The notes under the pieces were generated by a model. It was not told where the DNA came from. It made no database searches and saw nothing but the letters and a program-made list of their open reading frames with translations. Position numbers and translations under genes: made by a program. Positions 41,692-51,075 of a stretch of DNA of 64,000 nt are shown here, one piece after another; within the stretch, counting starts at the first letter, position 1, and the number at the start of each line of letters is the position of its first letter. The stretch comes from Peribacillus simplex. Lineage in GTDB: Bacteria > Bacillota > Bacilli > Bacillales > DSM-1321. Location of the stretch: assembly GCF_001542915.1 (NCBI RefSeq), contig NZ_LNNH01000010.1, forward strand, positions 243,039 through 307,038, given 5' to 3'.

Positions 41692-43257
41692 TCACTTTAT
41701 CGTTACTTCATTAATTTCGAGATAGCCTGAAGGGCTGATCGAGAAGCCTTTTACATCCTTTGCGACCGCAGCTACGTTTTCAATGACCCTTACCGGAATA
41801 TATGGGGTATCCGCCATTTCGATTTCCTGGGCCTCGGCGTATAATTCCTTGCGCTTTTGTTCTTCTTTTTCTTTCCTTGCCGCATCTATCAAATCATCAA
41901 CCTTTTGATTGCTGTAAAAGAACGTATTGCCGGCCGCTCCCTGTGAATTCGTATGAAATAGATTGTATTGATTATAATCGGCATCACCTGTCGCGTTTCT
42001 CCAGCTGATGATGAACATTTCCGATTGCCCTTTATTCACTTGTTCGACGAACGACCCGTACTCCATGACCTGTACCTTCAAGTGGATTCCGATTCCTTTT
42101 AGTTGCGATTGCAGGACCTCGGCCAAGTTGACTCTTTCTTTACTATCCATTGTAAGGATGGTAGCGTCCAAGCCTTTTGAATATCCGGCTTCGGCCATCA
42201 GCTTTTTGGCTTCTTTGAGATTATAATCATAGGCTTCCAAACTTGCATTATACCCAAATACTTTAGAGCCCATCAACGAGTTCGCCTTTACTCCGACATT
42301 ATTAAAGACGCCTTTAATGATCGAATCCATTTCAATGGCATGGGCAATCGCTTTACGGACCCGGACATCATTGAATGGTTCATTCTTGACATTGAACCCT
42401 AAATATTCGGTACCATATCCCTCGCTGCGGTAAACATCCATTGCCGCTGAGGATTCCACTTGATCCATGACCGCTATCGGAAGAGGCTCCGCTATCTGTG
42501 CTTCACCGGTTTCAATCATCGATATCCGCGTCGAATCTTCAGGGACAACCTTGAAAATGACCTTGTCCACCTTTGGCTCATTTCCCCAATAGTCTTTGTT
42601 CTTCACCAAGGTGATTTCCTGTCCCGGGGACCATGAATCAAATACGAAAGGACCTGTGCCGTTCGGTTCCTGGATAATTTTCTTGCCATACTTCTCGATC
42701 GTTTTCGGGCTGATGATTCCCCCTTCGTGATTCGCCAAGATTGAAAGCAGCGGGGAAAATGGCTCCTTAAGTATGAATTGCACGGTATATTCATCAACCG
42801 CCTTCACTTCTTTCACCATTTCAAATACGACCGCTCTAGGAGAGGCAACTGCCGGATCCAATAATCGATTGAACGTCTTTTTTACTGCATCTGCGTTGAA
42901 TGGTGTACCATCATGAAACGTTACATCTTCCCTTAGCTTGAATTCCCAAGTGGTGTCATCTTTTTGCTTCCACGATTTTGCGAGCATAGGCTGTATCTCG
43001 CCATTTTTATCCCGCTGCACCAGTCCTTCATAGATCTTATGGTGCGTGACACTGGCAGCATTAATCGTGGACATGAACTGCTGATCCAGATTTTCAGCAT
43101 CCGATAAACGGGCAATGACCAATGTCCCCCCTTCCTTTGATGCGACGCTCGAATCGTTTGCCGTTTCACTTACACCATTGTTAGAAGAACAGCCTGTAAT
43201 GATCAATCCGATGAACATGACTAGAATAAGCCTTCCTATGCCAAGATTACCTGCCAT
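41692..43257 (-). CDS. Dipeptide/oligopeptide-type ABC solute-binding lipoprotein (copy 1)
   Basis: This 521-aa SBP_bac_5 family protein has a signal peptide with lipobox (LIITGC near residue 23) and mature features GGTLVIARLSDAENLD, MLAKSWKQKDDTTWEF, FHDGTPFNADAVKKTFNRLL and GTGPFVF. The ATG at 43257 has GGGAGG nine bases upstream. It should deliver substrate to the DppBCDF-like permease encoded at 48-52 kb. It has its own promoter (43299-43362) within the end of the preceding gene and its own terminator. A second, clearly paralogous binding protein is encoded at 46436-47992, so the island can probably take up two related ligands. Confidence 0.9.
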   Translation of the reverse strand: MAGNLGIGRLILVMFIGLIITGCSSNNGVSETANDSSVASKEGGTLVIARLSDAENLDQQFMSTINAASVTHHKIYEGLVQRDKNGEIQPMLAKSWKQKDDTTWEFKLREDVTFHDGTPFNADAVKKTFNRLLDPAVASPRAVVFEMVKEVKAVDEYTVQFILKEPFSPLLSILANHEGGIISPKTIEKYGKKIIQEPNGTGPFVFDSWSPGQEITLVKNKDYWGNEPKVDKVIFKVVPEDSTRISMIETGEAQIAEPLPIAVMDQVESSAAMDVYRSEGYGTEYLGFNVKNEPFNDVRVRKAIAHAIEMDSIIKGVFNNVGVKANSLMGSKVFGYNASLEAYDYNLKEAKKLMAEAGYSKGLDATILTMDSKERVNLAEVLQSQLKGIGIHLKVQVMEYGSFVEQVNKGQSEMFIISWRNATGDADYNQYNLFHTNSQGAAGNTFFYSNQKVDDLIDAARKEKEEQKRKELYAEAQEIEMADTPYIPVRVIENVAAVAKDVKGFSISPSGYLEINEVTIK

Positions 43258-43298
43258 GGACCATGACCTCCCGATTTCTTTTTTTGTATATTTATCTA

Positions 43299-43362
43299 AT
43301 TATAGAAAATATTCTGACTATTTATCGTGAAAATATTTACTATATTTTGCACTTTCTTTACT
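43299..43362 (-). promoter_or_regulatory. Promoter C of the amidohydrolase island
   Basis: On the minus strand AGTAAA (43362-43357) and AGTAAA (43341-43336) are 21 bp apart, and TATAAT (43304-43299) lies exactly 31 bp after the second, identical to promoters A and B. The distal copy overlaps the stop codon of the upstream amidohydrolase. Confidence 0.7.
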
Positions 43363-44860
43363 TCTTTTCTCTCTCTATTCCTGATTGGGGAGCAACTGAT
43401 TCTACCATCTTAAATGAGGGCTTAAACAACTGTTGCTCAGGATGTTTCTGATAATCCCTCTCCATATATCCGCTTCTCATCCTATTGAAATATTTTTGCG
43501 CCTTATTATTCATCTCTTTCAAATCAAGGCCGGGGATCATTTGATCTTTCATGACGATCTTCCCATTGATGATGGATAAGGTAACGTCCTTCCCGGTGCC
43601 GCTTATAAACATGGTTCGGATGGGGTCATCCATGACACCCATATGGTAGCTGTCCAGGCTGACCGCAATGATATCGGCCTTTGCCCCTGGGGCAATCCGG
43701 CCTAAATCGTCCCTGCCAAGAAAAGCGGCTCCACCAAGAGTCGCGGACCGAAACAAGTCGGCATACGTGGAGCCTTCCACTTCACTTTCCGCCATTCGTG
43801 AAAGCATGCTGCCTACCCTTACGTTTTGGAACATATCTGGAGGGAATGTATCCGTTCCAAGGGCTATATTGATTTCTGCCCTTTTATATTCAGCGAAGGA
43901 TTCCAGCGCCTCGCCATGCCTGCCGATAATCAGCGGGCAATGAATCACCGTTGTCTTCGTTTCCTTGAGAAGCGCCAAGTCATCACTCTGGCCATATTTC
44001 GCTCGGCTGTATCCTGAAATATAATGGGCGTGGGGAATTCCCGTTCTTGGACCGAGGAAACCAAGATCGTACAAGTATTGAATCGGTGTCACGTGATGAG
44101 CTTCCCATATCGTCTCGAATTCAAAGCTCCCCTGGGCAGCATGAAGCTTGATCGGTACACCCAATTTATCGCTATAGTATTTTGTCTGTTTTAAACTATT
44201 TGCCGTTTGGCACTCTACACGTTCTGGGGCAAGCATCCCTCTTATCAGGCCATCATAGGCTCCATCGAACGTTTCGACAAACTCGACCGCCCTTCGTAAT
44301 CCAGCTTCACCGGCCTTTTCATCCCAGTGCAGTTTTACCTTGCCGTTAGGCTGGACGACCCTGATCCCGGATTGGAAGCTTGGCCCCAAGTAAATCCTTA
44401 GCCCCAATCCAGCTGCATGCTCCGCCGCAGTTGCCAACTCCTCATAGGTTTCGGCCCAGCTTTTATAAAAAACGGAGGTAATCGGCATCGCCGTCGTCAC
44501 GCCATGAAGGATGAGCTGTGAATATGCATATAGAGATTTGAAAGCTTCATCTTCTTTGGACATCCATTCGGGATGGCCGCTTTTGATATAGTCCTCTGAC
44601 CAAAGCAGATTTTTCTGTCTATCGGAGCCAGCCTCGAAATGCAAGATATCATGGTCAATGTCCCCTAACGCATTCAAATCAATGAAGCCGGGGCTAATGA
44701 TGGCATTCCCGGCGTCCAATACCGCATCCACTTCTTGCGAATACTTTTTTCCTACATACAAAATCGTATCCCCTTCATATACGACCTCCGCATTTTCCAA
44801 AATGACATGATCGCAGCCATCATGACCAATTACGTATCTTCCTTTAAGCTTCGTTTTCAT
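43358..44860 (-). CDS. Amidohydrolase, chlorohydrolase-like (atypical metal motif)
   Basis: This 500-aa ATZ/TRZ-like protein starts MKTKLKGRYVIGHDG. The position of the usual HxH metal pair after the first strand reads SPGFIDLNALGDIDHD, with no HxH. Later motifs are present: IKLHAAQGSFEF near 245, IPHAHYISG near 285, VIHCPLIIGRHG near 310 and GTDTFPPDM near 340. The start at 44860 follows AAAGGGG and lies 1 bp after the stop of the preceding amidohydrolase, so the two are coupled. It may need a different metal arrangement or act on a non-deamination substrate. Confidence 0.8.
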   Translation of the reverse strand: MKTKLKGRYVIGHDGCDHVILENAEVVYEGDTILYVGKKYSQEVDAVLDAGNAIISPGFIDLNALGDIDHDILHFEAGSDRQKNLLWSEDYIKSGHPEWMSKEDEAFKSLYAYSQLILHGVTTAMPITSVFYKSWAETYEELATAAEHAAGLGLRIYLGPSFQSGIRVVQPNGKVKLHWDEKAGEAGLRRAVEFVETFDGAYDGLIRGMLAPERVECQTANSLKQTKYYSDKLGVPIKLHAAQGSFEFETIWEAHHVTPIQYLYDLGFLGPRTGIPHAHYISGYSRAKYGQSDDLALLKETKTTVIHCPLIIGRHGEALESFAEYKRAEINIALGTDTFPPDMFQNVRVGSMLSRMAESEVEGSTYADLFRSATLGGAAFLGRDDLGRIAPGAKADIIAVSLDSYHMGVMDDPIRTMFISGTGKDVTLSIINGKIVMKDQMIPGLDLKEMNNKAQKYFNRMRSGYMERDYQKHPEQQLFKPSFKMVESVAPQSGIEREKK

Positions 44861-44861
44861 T

Positions 44862-46370
44862 TTATTCCCCTTTCCGCAATGCCGCAGCGTTTTCCCGTTC
44901 GTCATATCTCCTTTCATCGACATAGGCCCTGGCGTGTCCCCAGAAATATTTCGTCGGCTTCATATACTTTTCCAGCCCCGCACGCTCGATCGTCGAAAAG
45001 GCTTCTTCATTCGCTTCGTCGAGTACGGTACTTTCATGAACGGTGTGGACCTCCCTCCCCTCCATGATTAATTTCCCATCGACGATGACATGCTCCACAT
45101 CATTCGCCACTGCTTGGAAGACAAGCCGATGAACATGCATGAATTCAGGAGTCAGATGCGGCTGATGCAAATTGACCGTAATTACATCCGCTTTCTTCCC
45201 AATCTCAAGCGAACCGATTTCATCATCCCAGCCAATGCATTTCGCCGCATCGATCGTAATCATTTCTAGCAGTTTTCCTGGGGGTAAATAGTAATAATCC
45301 CGTAGTGCCGCCTGGTGAACGAATTGGGTTTTCCTCATCGCCTGGAACATATCAAAGCTAGTCGAAGGCGAGGTTCCATCGGTAGAGATCGCCACCGTTG
45401 CCCCCATTTCCAATAATTCAGTGATCGGCGTTCGGGCAAGCACCTGTCCAAAACCTGGCGAGGCACTGACATTCGTCCCCGTTTCTGCCAGTATCCTTGC
45501 CTCATCGAAGGAAATGCCGCGACAATGCTGTAAATGGACATCCGGACCCAACAGGGCATTCTGCTTATCTTGTATCGCTAAATGGATCATCCCGCCAAAA
45601 GCATCGGAATGGATCCTCGTATCATATTTACGGGCAATTTCCCGAATTCTTTTCGCTTGATAAAGATCATGATCACTTAGCCCATTTAGCCTGTCAGGAG
45701 CTGTGGGATTGGAGGGGTCAACCGATGTGACGATGACAAAAGGTGTAATGAAGGCCCTTGTTCTGTCTTCATTTGCATGATTCAGTGCTTCGATCACTGC
45801 TTCCGCTCCCTTTAATACCTCTTCATAGGTAACCTCCTTCACGATTCTTTTCCCATCAACCCATCGACTGAATGAATGAGGCCATGGAGGGTTACAGGGA
45901 CCTGTGCAGATAACCTCCCTCACCCCCACCTCGGCATAAGCCTTCGCATGATTGATGGCGAAAATCGGGTCATCGGATCGCGGCATCGAGCCTAACACAC
46001 TTACACCCGTTGTCACACCCGCCTTCAATCTCTCAAGGGCGGAGAGCTTTCCTTCGTAGTACCAAAAATCATCGGTTACAAAATGTTTATACGTATTCGT
46101 CATGATCGGCATCCAAAAATCGATATTCTCCATCGCGATGGTCTTGAACATCGAGTGCCCCCCATGGCCATGAACATCTATCAATCCTGGCAATATGCAT
46201 TGATGGCTGCAATCGATCACTTTTTTCGCTTCATACTTCGATGTAAGTTTTCCGGTTATGCCAACGTCTAAAATCCGTCCTTCGTTTATGGCGATGGCAC
46301 CATCCGAAAGGATTCGCCTGTTTGGATCCATCGTAATTACAGTTCCGTGAATGAGCAGCAGATCGATCAT
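44862..46370 (-). CDS. ATZ/TRZ-type amidohydrolase (deaminase/chlorohydrolase family)
   Basis: This 502-aa protein has a full metal site: GLIDVHGHGGHSMF near residue 60 (HxH), RIHSDAFGGMIHLA near 250, VHLQHCRGIS near 285 and ISTDGTSPS near 335. The family includes triazine hydrolases (TrzN/AtzA), guanine deaminase and methylthioadenosine/SAH deaminase. Ribosome site GGAGGGG. It is the second gene after the binding protein at 46436-47992, separated from it by a stable hairpin. With the next gene it probably performs consecutive steps on the imported ligand. The exact substrate cannot be read from sequence. Confidence 0.85.
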   Translation of the reverse strand: MIDLLLIHGTVITMDPNRRILSDGAIAINEGRILDVGITGKLTSKYEAKKVIDCSHQCILPGLIDVHGHGGHSMFKTIAMENIDFWMPIMTNTYKHFVTDDFWYYEGKLSALERLKAGVTTGVSVLGSMPRSDDPIFAINHAKAYAEVGVREVICTGPCNPPWPHSFSRWVDGKRIVKEVTYEEVLKGAEAVIEALNHANEDRTRAFITPFVIVTSVDPSNPTAPDRLNGLSDHDLYQAKRIREIARKYDTRIHSDAFGGMIHLAIQDKQNALLGPDVHLQHCRGISFDEARILAETGTNVSASPGFGQVLARTPITELLEMGATVAISTDGTSPSTSFDMFQAMRKTQFVHQAALRDYYYLPPGKLLEMITIDAAKCIGWDDEIGSLEIGKKADVITVNLHQPHLTPEFMHVHRLVFQAVANDVEHVIVDGKLIMEGREVHTVHESTVLDEANEEAFSTIERAGLEKYMKPTKYFWGHARAYVDERRYDERENAAALRKGE

Positions 46371-46389
46371 ATTTCCCCTCCTAATCGAG

Positions 46390-46418
46390 AAGACAGCATA
46401 ACCATCGTATGCTGTCTT
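46390..46418 (-). other. Stable intercistronic hairpin after the second binding-protein gene
   Basis: A perfect 11-bp stem AAGACAGCATA (46418-46408) with TATGCTGTCTT (46400-46390) lies between the binding-protein and amidohydrolase genes. On the minus strand it lacks a U-run, so it looks like an RNA-stabilising element that raises binding-protein mRNA over downstream genes. On the plus strand a U-rich tail follows, but no plus-strand gene ends here. Confidence 0.5.
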
Positions 46419-46435
46419 TTCTTTTGATCCATTCC

Positions 46436-47992
46436 TTATTGAACGGTTATGTCATCGAGCATTAAATAATTTGCCGGGTTCAGCCAAAGCCCTTTAACCG
46501 TTTCGCCATAAACAGCCAGATGCTCATAGTTCCGGATCGGAACATACGGCACCTCTTCCCTTTCGATCTCCTGGGCCTTCGAATAAAGTTCCTTACGTTT
46601 ATCGCCATCTGATTCCTGTCGTGCCGCTTCGATCAATTTATCCACTTCAGGATTGCTGTAAAATGAGCTATTCCCTGCTGCACCTTGGGATTTGCTATCA
46701 AAAAGATTGAATTGATTATAATCCCCGTCGCCTGTCGCATTGCCCCAGCCGCCTATGGAAACCTGATGCTCCCCCTTGGCGGTCGCATCAATATAAGCTC
46801 CATATTCAAGAACTTGGATTTTCACCTTGATTCCAATTCCTTTTAATTGGGATTGAATCACCTCTGCCATGTTAATTCTTTCCTTACGGTCACTTGTCGT
46901 TAAAGTGATTTCCATGCCCTCCTTGACTCCGGCTTCCTTCAATAGCTTTTTGGATTCATTAATATCATAATCGTATCCCTTTATATTCGGATCATAGCCG
47001 AAAACCTTCGGACTCATCGTTGAATTTGCCTTTGTACCAACATCGTTATATACCCCTTTGATGATGGAATCGACTTCGATGGCATGTGCGACCGCTTTCC
47101 GGACACGAACATCATCGAACGGCTTTTTCTTGACATTGAAGCTTAAGTATTCGACGGCAAGTCCTTCGGTGCGATAAAGCCCCATCGTGTCCGACGCCTC
47201 GATGCGATCGATTTCCGTCACGGGCACTTGATCGGTCACATGTGCCTCACCCGTTTCGATCATGGCAATTCTCGTTGCATCTTCAGGGACGACCTTGAAT
47301 ACGACCCCATCGATCTTCGGTTCTTTCCCCCAATAGTCTTCATTCTTTTCCAGCTCGATCGCTTCTCCCGATTTCCACGATTTGAAAACGAATGGTCCTG
47401 TCCCAACCGGATTTTGGCCAAGTTTATCACTATGCTCTTTAATCGCCTTTGGACTTAAAATGCTTCCTTCATTACTGACCAATATCGAAAGTAGGGGAGC
47501 ATATGGATATTTCAGTTTGAACTGTACAGTCGTATCATCCACTACCTTGATTTCCTTGATCATTTCCAATTTCCCGGCCTGTGGCGAAGAAGTCTTCGGA
47601 TCCAGTAATCTGTCGAAATTGGTTTTTACCGCTTCAGCATTGAAAGGTGCCCCATCATGGAATTTCACGCCCTCACGCAATTTGAACTCCCATGTTTTAT
47701 CATCGAGCTGTTTCCATTCCTTCGCGAGCAATGGCTGTGGTTTCATGTCCTTGTCAGGAACGACCAATGTTTCATACACCTTTTCATAGACGACGTTTGC
47801 CGAAGGAATGTCCGTAATGAAATGCGGATCAAGTGTCGTCGCATCAGAGAGCCGCGCAACGACCAATGTTCCCCCTTCTTTCGCTTCCCTTTCTGGCTTC
47901 TTGCTGCTTGTTTGATCTGATGTACATCCAGATAAAACCGTCGAGATACATAATAACGATGCAAATAGTAATCCAGTTATACCTTTTCTCAT
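46436..47992 (-). CDS. Dipeptide/oligopeptide-type ABC solute-binding lipoprotein (copy 2)
   Basis: This 518-aa protein starts MRKGITGLLFASLLC with lipobox STVLSGC near residue 23. It is closely similar to copy 1 at 41692-43257 (GGTLVVARLSDATTLDPHF, FHDGAPFNAEAVKTNFDRLL, GTGPFVFKSW). SBP_bac_5 family. The start at 47992 is behind GGAGGAACAACTATC. It is the first gene of the promoter B transcript, with two amidohydrolases behind it, and divergent from the permease/ATPase genes at 48203. Ligands of this family range from peptides and glutathione to other small molecules. Confidence 0.92.
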   Translation of the reverse strand: MRKGITGLLFASLLCISTVLSGCTSDQTSSKKPEREAKEGGTLVVARLSDATTLDPHFITDIPSANVVYEKVYETLVVPDKDMKPQPLLAKEWKQLDDKTWEFKLREGVKFHDGAPFNAEAVKTNFDRLLDPKTSSPQAGKLEMIKEIKVVDDTTVQFKLKYPYAPLLSILVSNEGSILSPKAIKEHSDKLGQNPVGTGPFVFKSWKSGEAIELEKNEDYWGKEPKIDGVVFKVVPEDATRIAMIETGEAHVTDQVPVTEIDRIEASDTMGLYRTEGLAVEYLSFNVKKKPFDDVRVRKAVAHAIEVDSIIKGVYNDVGTKANSTMSPKVFGYDPNIKGYDYDINESKKLLKEAGVKEGMEITLTTSDRKERINMAEVIQSQLKGIGIKVKIQVLEYGAYIDATAKGEHQVSIGGWGNATGDGDYNQFNLFDSKSQGAAGNSSFYSNPEVDKLIEAARQESDGDKRKELYSKAQEIEREEVPYVPIRNYEHLAVYGETVKGLWLNPANYLMLDDITVQ

Positions 47993-48068
47993 GATAGTTG
48001 TTCCTCCCTTTCCTACTTCCCTTTGATTTCCACGCAACTTTTACGATGAGCACATTGGGCATAATCAA

Positions 48069-48154
48069 ATTATAAGAAAAAACAAAATTTTATATTTTCA
48101 GAATCTTTACTCATTTTTTTATTATCTTTACTGCTTTCAGGCATCATATTTACT
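48069..48154 (-). promoter_or_regulatory. Promoter B of the amidohydrolase island (divergent control region)
   Basis: On the minus strand three AGTAAA hexamers (48154-48149, 48132-48127, 48111-48106) are spaced 22 and 21 bp, and TATAAT (48074-48069) lies exactly 31 bp after the last. The block ATGAGTAAAGATTCTGAAA (48114-48096) is identical to promoter A except for one base. It may also serve the divergent permease operon. Confidence 0.7.
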
Positions 48155-48202
48155 TCGATACCTATTTTGCATAAATTAAATGAAAGAAAAGGAGGAACTG
48201 TC

Positions 48203-49105
48203 ATGAAGCCAGAGGTCGTTATCAAGAATCCAGGATTGAAGCTAAACAAAAACAAATCTACAAAACCACAAAACTGGAAAGCCTTTTATAAAAAGTTCAA
48301 AAGAAATAAGTTGGCATTGGTAGGCGGATACATCGTACTTTTTTATATTTTATTGGCCATTTTTGCACCTGTCGTTTCACCGCAGGATCCATATGAAATC
48401 GATTTGGTCAACAAGCTTCAGCCACCTACGGCAGAGCATTGGATGGGGACGGATGATAAGGGAAGAGATATTTTGAGCAGGTTATTATATGGGACTCGCC
48501 TTTCCTTAACGGTGGGATTCGTTTCCGTTTTCTTCGGCGCCTTCATTGGCATCCTCTTGGGATTGACGGCTGGCTATTATGGAAAGTGGATCGATACGGT
48601 CATCATGAGGATCGTGGACGTCCTGCTTGCCTTCCCGGGAATATTGCTGGCCCTTGCCATCATAAGCGCCCTGGGACCAAGCTTAATCAACGTAATGGTA
48701 GCGGTTGGTGTGTTTTCCATCCCCATGTTCGCCCGAATCGTACGGGGTTCCACACTTTCGGTCAGGAAGCTTGAATACATTGACGCCGTTCGTGCATTGG
48801 GAGCCACCGATTTCACGATCATATTCAAGCACATTTTCCCTAATATCCTTTCACCCGTCATCGTACAAGCGACATTGCGCCTGGCAACGGCCATTCTTTC
48901 GGCAGCCGGCTTGTCGTTCCTCGGACTAGGAGCCCAGCCTCCTTCACCGGAATGGGGCGCGATGTTAAGCAGCGGACGGGACTATTTGTTCAGCGCTCCG
49001 CACATCGCTTTATTTCCGGGCATTGCCATATCCACACTTGTACTTGGCTTCAATGTCTTCGGGGATGGGTTGAGGGACGCCCTGGACCCAAGAATGAAAA
49101 AATAA
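48203..49105 (+). CDS. Oligopeptide-type ABC permease (DppC/OppC-like)
   Basis: This 300-aa permease has an N-terminal OppC_N segment (WKAFYKKFKRNKLALVGGYI), the linker HWMGTDDKGRDILSRLLYG, and the coupling EAA loop YIDAVRALGATDFTIIFKH near 205. There are six membrane helices. The ATG at 48203 is behind AAAGGAGG. It is first in the order permease-permease-ATPase-ATPase. It pairs with the DppB-like protein 12 bp downstream, fed by the two lipoproteins encoded on the opposite strand. Confidence 0.93.
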   Translation: MKPEVVIKNPGLKLNKNKSTKPQNWKAFYKKFKRNKLALVGGYIVLFYILLAIFAPVVSPQDPYEIDLVNKLQPPTAEHWMGTDDKGRDILSRLLYGTRLSLTVGFVSVFFGAFIGILLGLTAGYYGKWIDTVIMRIVDVLLAFPGILLALAIISALGPSLINVMVAVGVFSIPMFARIVRGSTLSVRKLEYIDAVRALGATDFTIIFKHIFPNILSPVIVQATLRLATAILSAAGLSFLGLGAQPPSPEWGAMLSSGRDYLFSAPHIALFPGIAISTLVLGFNVFGDGLRDALDPRMKK

Positions 49106-49117
49106 GGAGGAGAGAAC

Positions 49118-50038
49118 ATGTTCGTATTCATCGTCCGGCGCATTTTGCAAACGATACCGGTATTGTTAGGAGTAAGTTTAGTCGTCTTCCTCATCATGCA
49201 GATGGTTCCCGGTGACCCGGCAACCCTGCTTGCAGGTGAAGGTGCGACAAAAGAAACGATAGAAATGATCAGGCACCAGCTTGGTTTGGACCGCCCCATC
49301 ATCTATCAGTACGTTGATTATGTGATTCATGCCGTACAAGGCGATTTCGGCGAATCCCTCCGGAGCAGCCGCCCTGTTCTGGACGAGATTATGGTCCGCT
49401 TGCCAATTACCCTTGAACTCGCACTTGCCAGTATTTTCATCACCGTCGTGTTTGGAATGGTGGCCGGAATCATCTCGGCAACCAAGCAATATTCTGCAGC
49501 CGACATTTCCATCATGATCGTTGCTTTATTAGGAATCTCCCTGCCTAGTTTTTGGTTAGGGCTGATGCTCATCTACTTTTTTTCCGTCAATCTTCATTGG
49601 TTTCCCGTTTCAGGCTGGGGGACCTTCAGGCATATGATCCTGCCTGCGATAACCCTTGGTGCCGGCGGAGCGGCGATTGTCGCCCGGATGACCAGGTCAA
49701 GCATGCTTGAGGTCGTTCGTCAGGACTACATTCGTACCGCGAAAGCAAAAGGATTGAAGGAGCATGTCATCATTTATAAGCACGGGCTGAAAAATGCGCT
49801 GATCCCCGTCATTACGGTCGTTGGCCTCCAGTTCGGTGCACTCCTTGGCGGCACCGTATTGACCGAATCCGTATTTGCCATCAACGGACTTGGACGATTG
49901 ATCGTGGATGCCATCAGAACGAGGGATTTGCCGATGGTCCAAGGCGGTGTCCTTATCGCCTCCGTCATCTTCGTATTCATGAATTTGGCTGTCGATGTCC
50001 TCTATCGATACTTTAACAAGCGAATAGACCTAAACTAA
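49118..50038 (+). CDS. Oligopeptide-type ABC permease (DppB/OppB-like)
   Basis: This 306-aa permease begins [20 protein letters not shown], has the usual [20 protein letters not shown] periplasmic start, and the EAA loop [19 protein letters not shown] near 205. It ends with the [19 protein letters not shown] signature of OppB-type permeases. The ribosome site is GGAGGAG. Forms the transport channel with the preceding DppC-like subunit. Gene order C then B is the reverse of many dpp operons, but both are intact. Confidence 0.93.
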   Translation: MFVFIVRRILQTIPVLLGVSLVVFLIMQMVPGDPATLLAGEGATKETIEMIRHQLGLDRPIIYQYVDYVIHAVQGDFGESLRSSRPVLDEIMVRLPITLELALASIFITVVFGMVAGIISATKQYSAADISIMIVALLGISLPSFWLGLMLIYFFSVNLHWFPVSGWGTFRHMILPAITLGAGGAAIVARMTRSSMLEVVRQDYIRTAKAKGLKEHVIIYKHGLKNALIPVITVVGLQFGALLGGTVLTESVFAINGLGRLIVDAIRTRDLPMVQGGVLIASVIFVFMNLAVDVLYRYFNKRIDLN

Positions 50039-50049
50039 GGAGGTACGTG

Positions 50050-51075
50050 ATGAAACAGTTTGATGAAAAAATCCTGGAAGTTAAAAATTTACAAACTCAC
50101 TTTTTCACAGACGAAGGAACAAGCAAAGCCGTGAATGGAATCAGCTTCACCCTGAACAAAGGAGAAACGCTTGGAATCGTAGGGGAATCAGGAAGCGGGA
50201 AAAGCATCACCTCCTTATCCCTGTTAAGGTTAATTCCATCCCCTCCCGGTAAAATCACCGGCGGCAGCATCCTTTTTAAAGGAGAGGACCTGCTTGCCAA
50301 AACCGAAAAACAAATGCGGTCGATTCGCGGAAACGAAATTTCGATGATCTTCCAGGAACCGATGACTTCATTGAATCCGGTATATTCAGCGGGCGAACAA
50401 ATTGCAGAAGCCATCCGGCTTCACCAAAAGCTTGGAAAAAAAGAAGCGTGGAACAAAGCGGTCGACATGCTTCGGCTTGTCGGAATCCCTTCCCCTGAAA
50501 AAAGGGCAAAGCAGGAACCGCATGAACTGAGCGGCGGAATGAGGCAAAGGGTCATGATTGCGATGGCACTTGCCTGCCACCCTGAGGTATTGATAGCGGA
50601 TGAGCCTACGACGGCGCTTGACGTGACGATCCAAGCGCAAATCCTGGAACTGATAAAATCGCTGCAAAAGGATTTCGGAACGGCTGTGATTTTAATCACG
50701 CATGATTTAGGTGTCGTGTATGAAACATGCGATAAGGTGGCGGTGATGTATGCCGGAAAAATGGTTGAATACACCTTGGCGAAAGAAATTTTCACCAACC
50801 CTAAACATCCTTACACCATCGGATTATTGAACTCCCTTCCTCGCCTCGACTTGGATCAGGAGGAATTGACCACCATCCCCGGGACCGTTCCAAGTCCGTA
50901 TGATATGCCCAAGGGCTGCAGCTTCGCACCCCGTTGTGCACATGCGAAGAGCATTTGCGAACAAGCCGTACCGGATCTCGAATCAATCGGACCCGACACA
51001 TTGGTCAGCTGTTGGATGTATACCCCGCAATGGGAAAAAGAATATGAAGCGGAAGAGAAAGTGGGGGTTCAATGA
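50050..51075 (+). CDS. Oligopeptide-type ABC ATPase (DppD/OppD-like)
   Basis: This 341-aa protein has Walker A GESGSGKS near residue 40, signature [12 protein letters not shown] near 155, Walker [13 protein letters not shown] and the OppD C-terminal extension with the Cys-rich motif [16 protein letters not shown]. The ATG at 50050 is six bases after AGGAGG; a GTG one codon earlier is too close to it. It ends overlapping the DppF gene by 4 bp (ATGA). Energises uptake with DppF. Confidence 0.92.
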   Translation: MKQFDEKILEVKNLQTHFFTDEGTSKAVNGISFTLNKGETLGIVGESGSGKSITSLSLLRLIPSPPGKITGGSILFKGEDLLAKTEKQMRSIRGNEISMIFQEPMTSLNPVYSAGEQIAEAIRLHQKLGKKEAWNKAVDMLRLVGIPSPEKRAKQEPHELSGGMRQRVMIAMALACHPEVLIADEPTTALDVTIQAQILELIKSLQKDFGTAVILITHDLGVVYETCDKVAVMYAGKMVEYTLAKEIFTNPKHPYTIGLLNSLPRLDLDQEELTTIPGTVPSPYDMPKGCSFAPRCAHAKSICEQAVPDLESIGPDTLVSCWMYTPQWEKEYEAEEKVGVQ

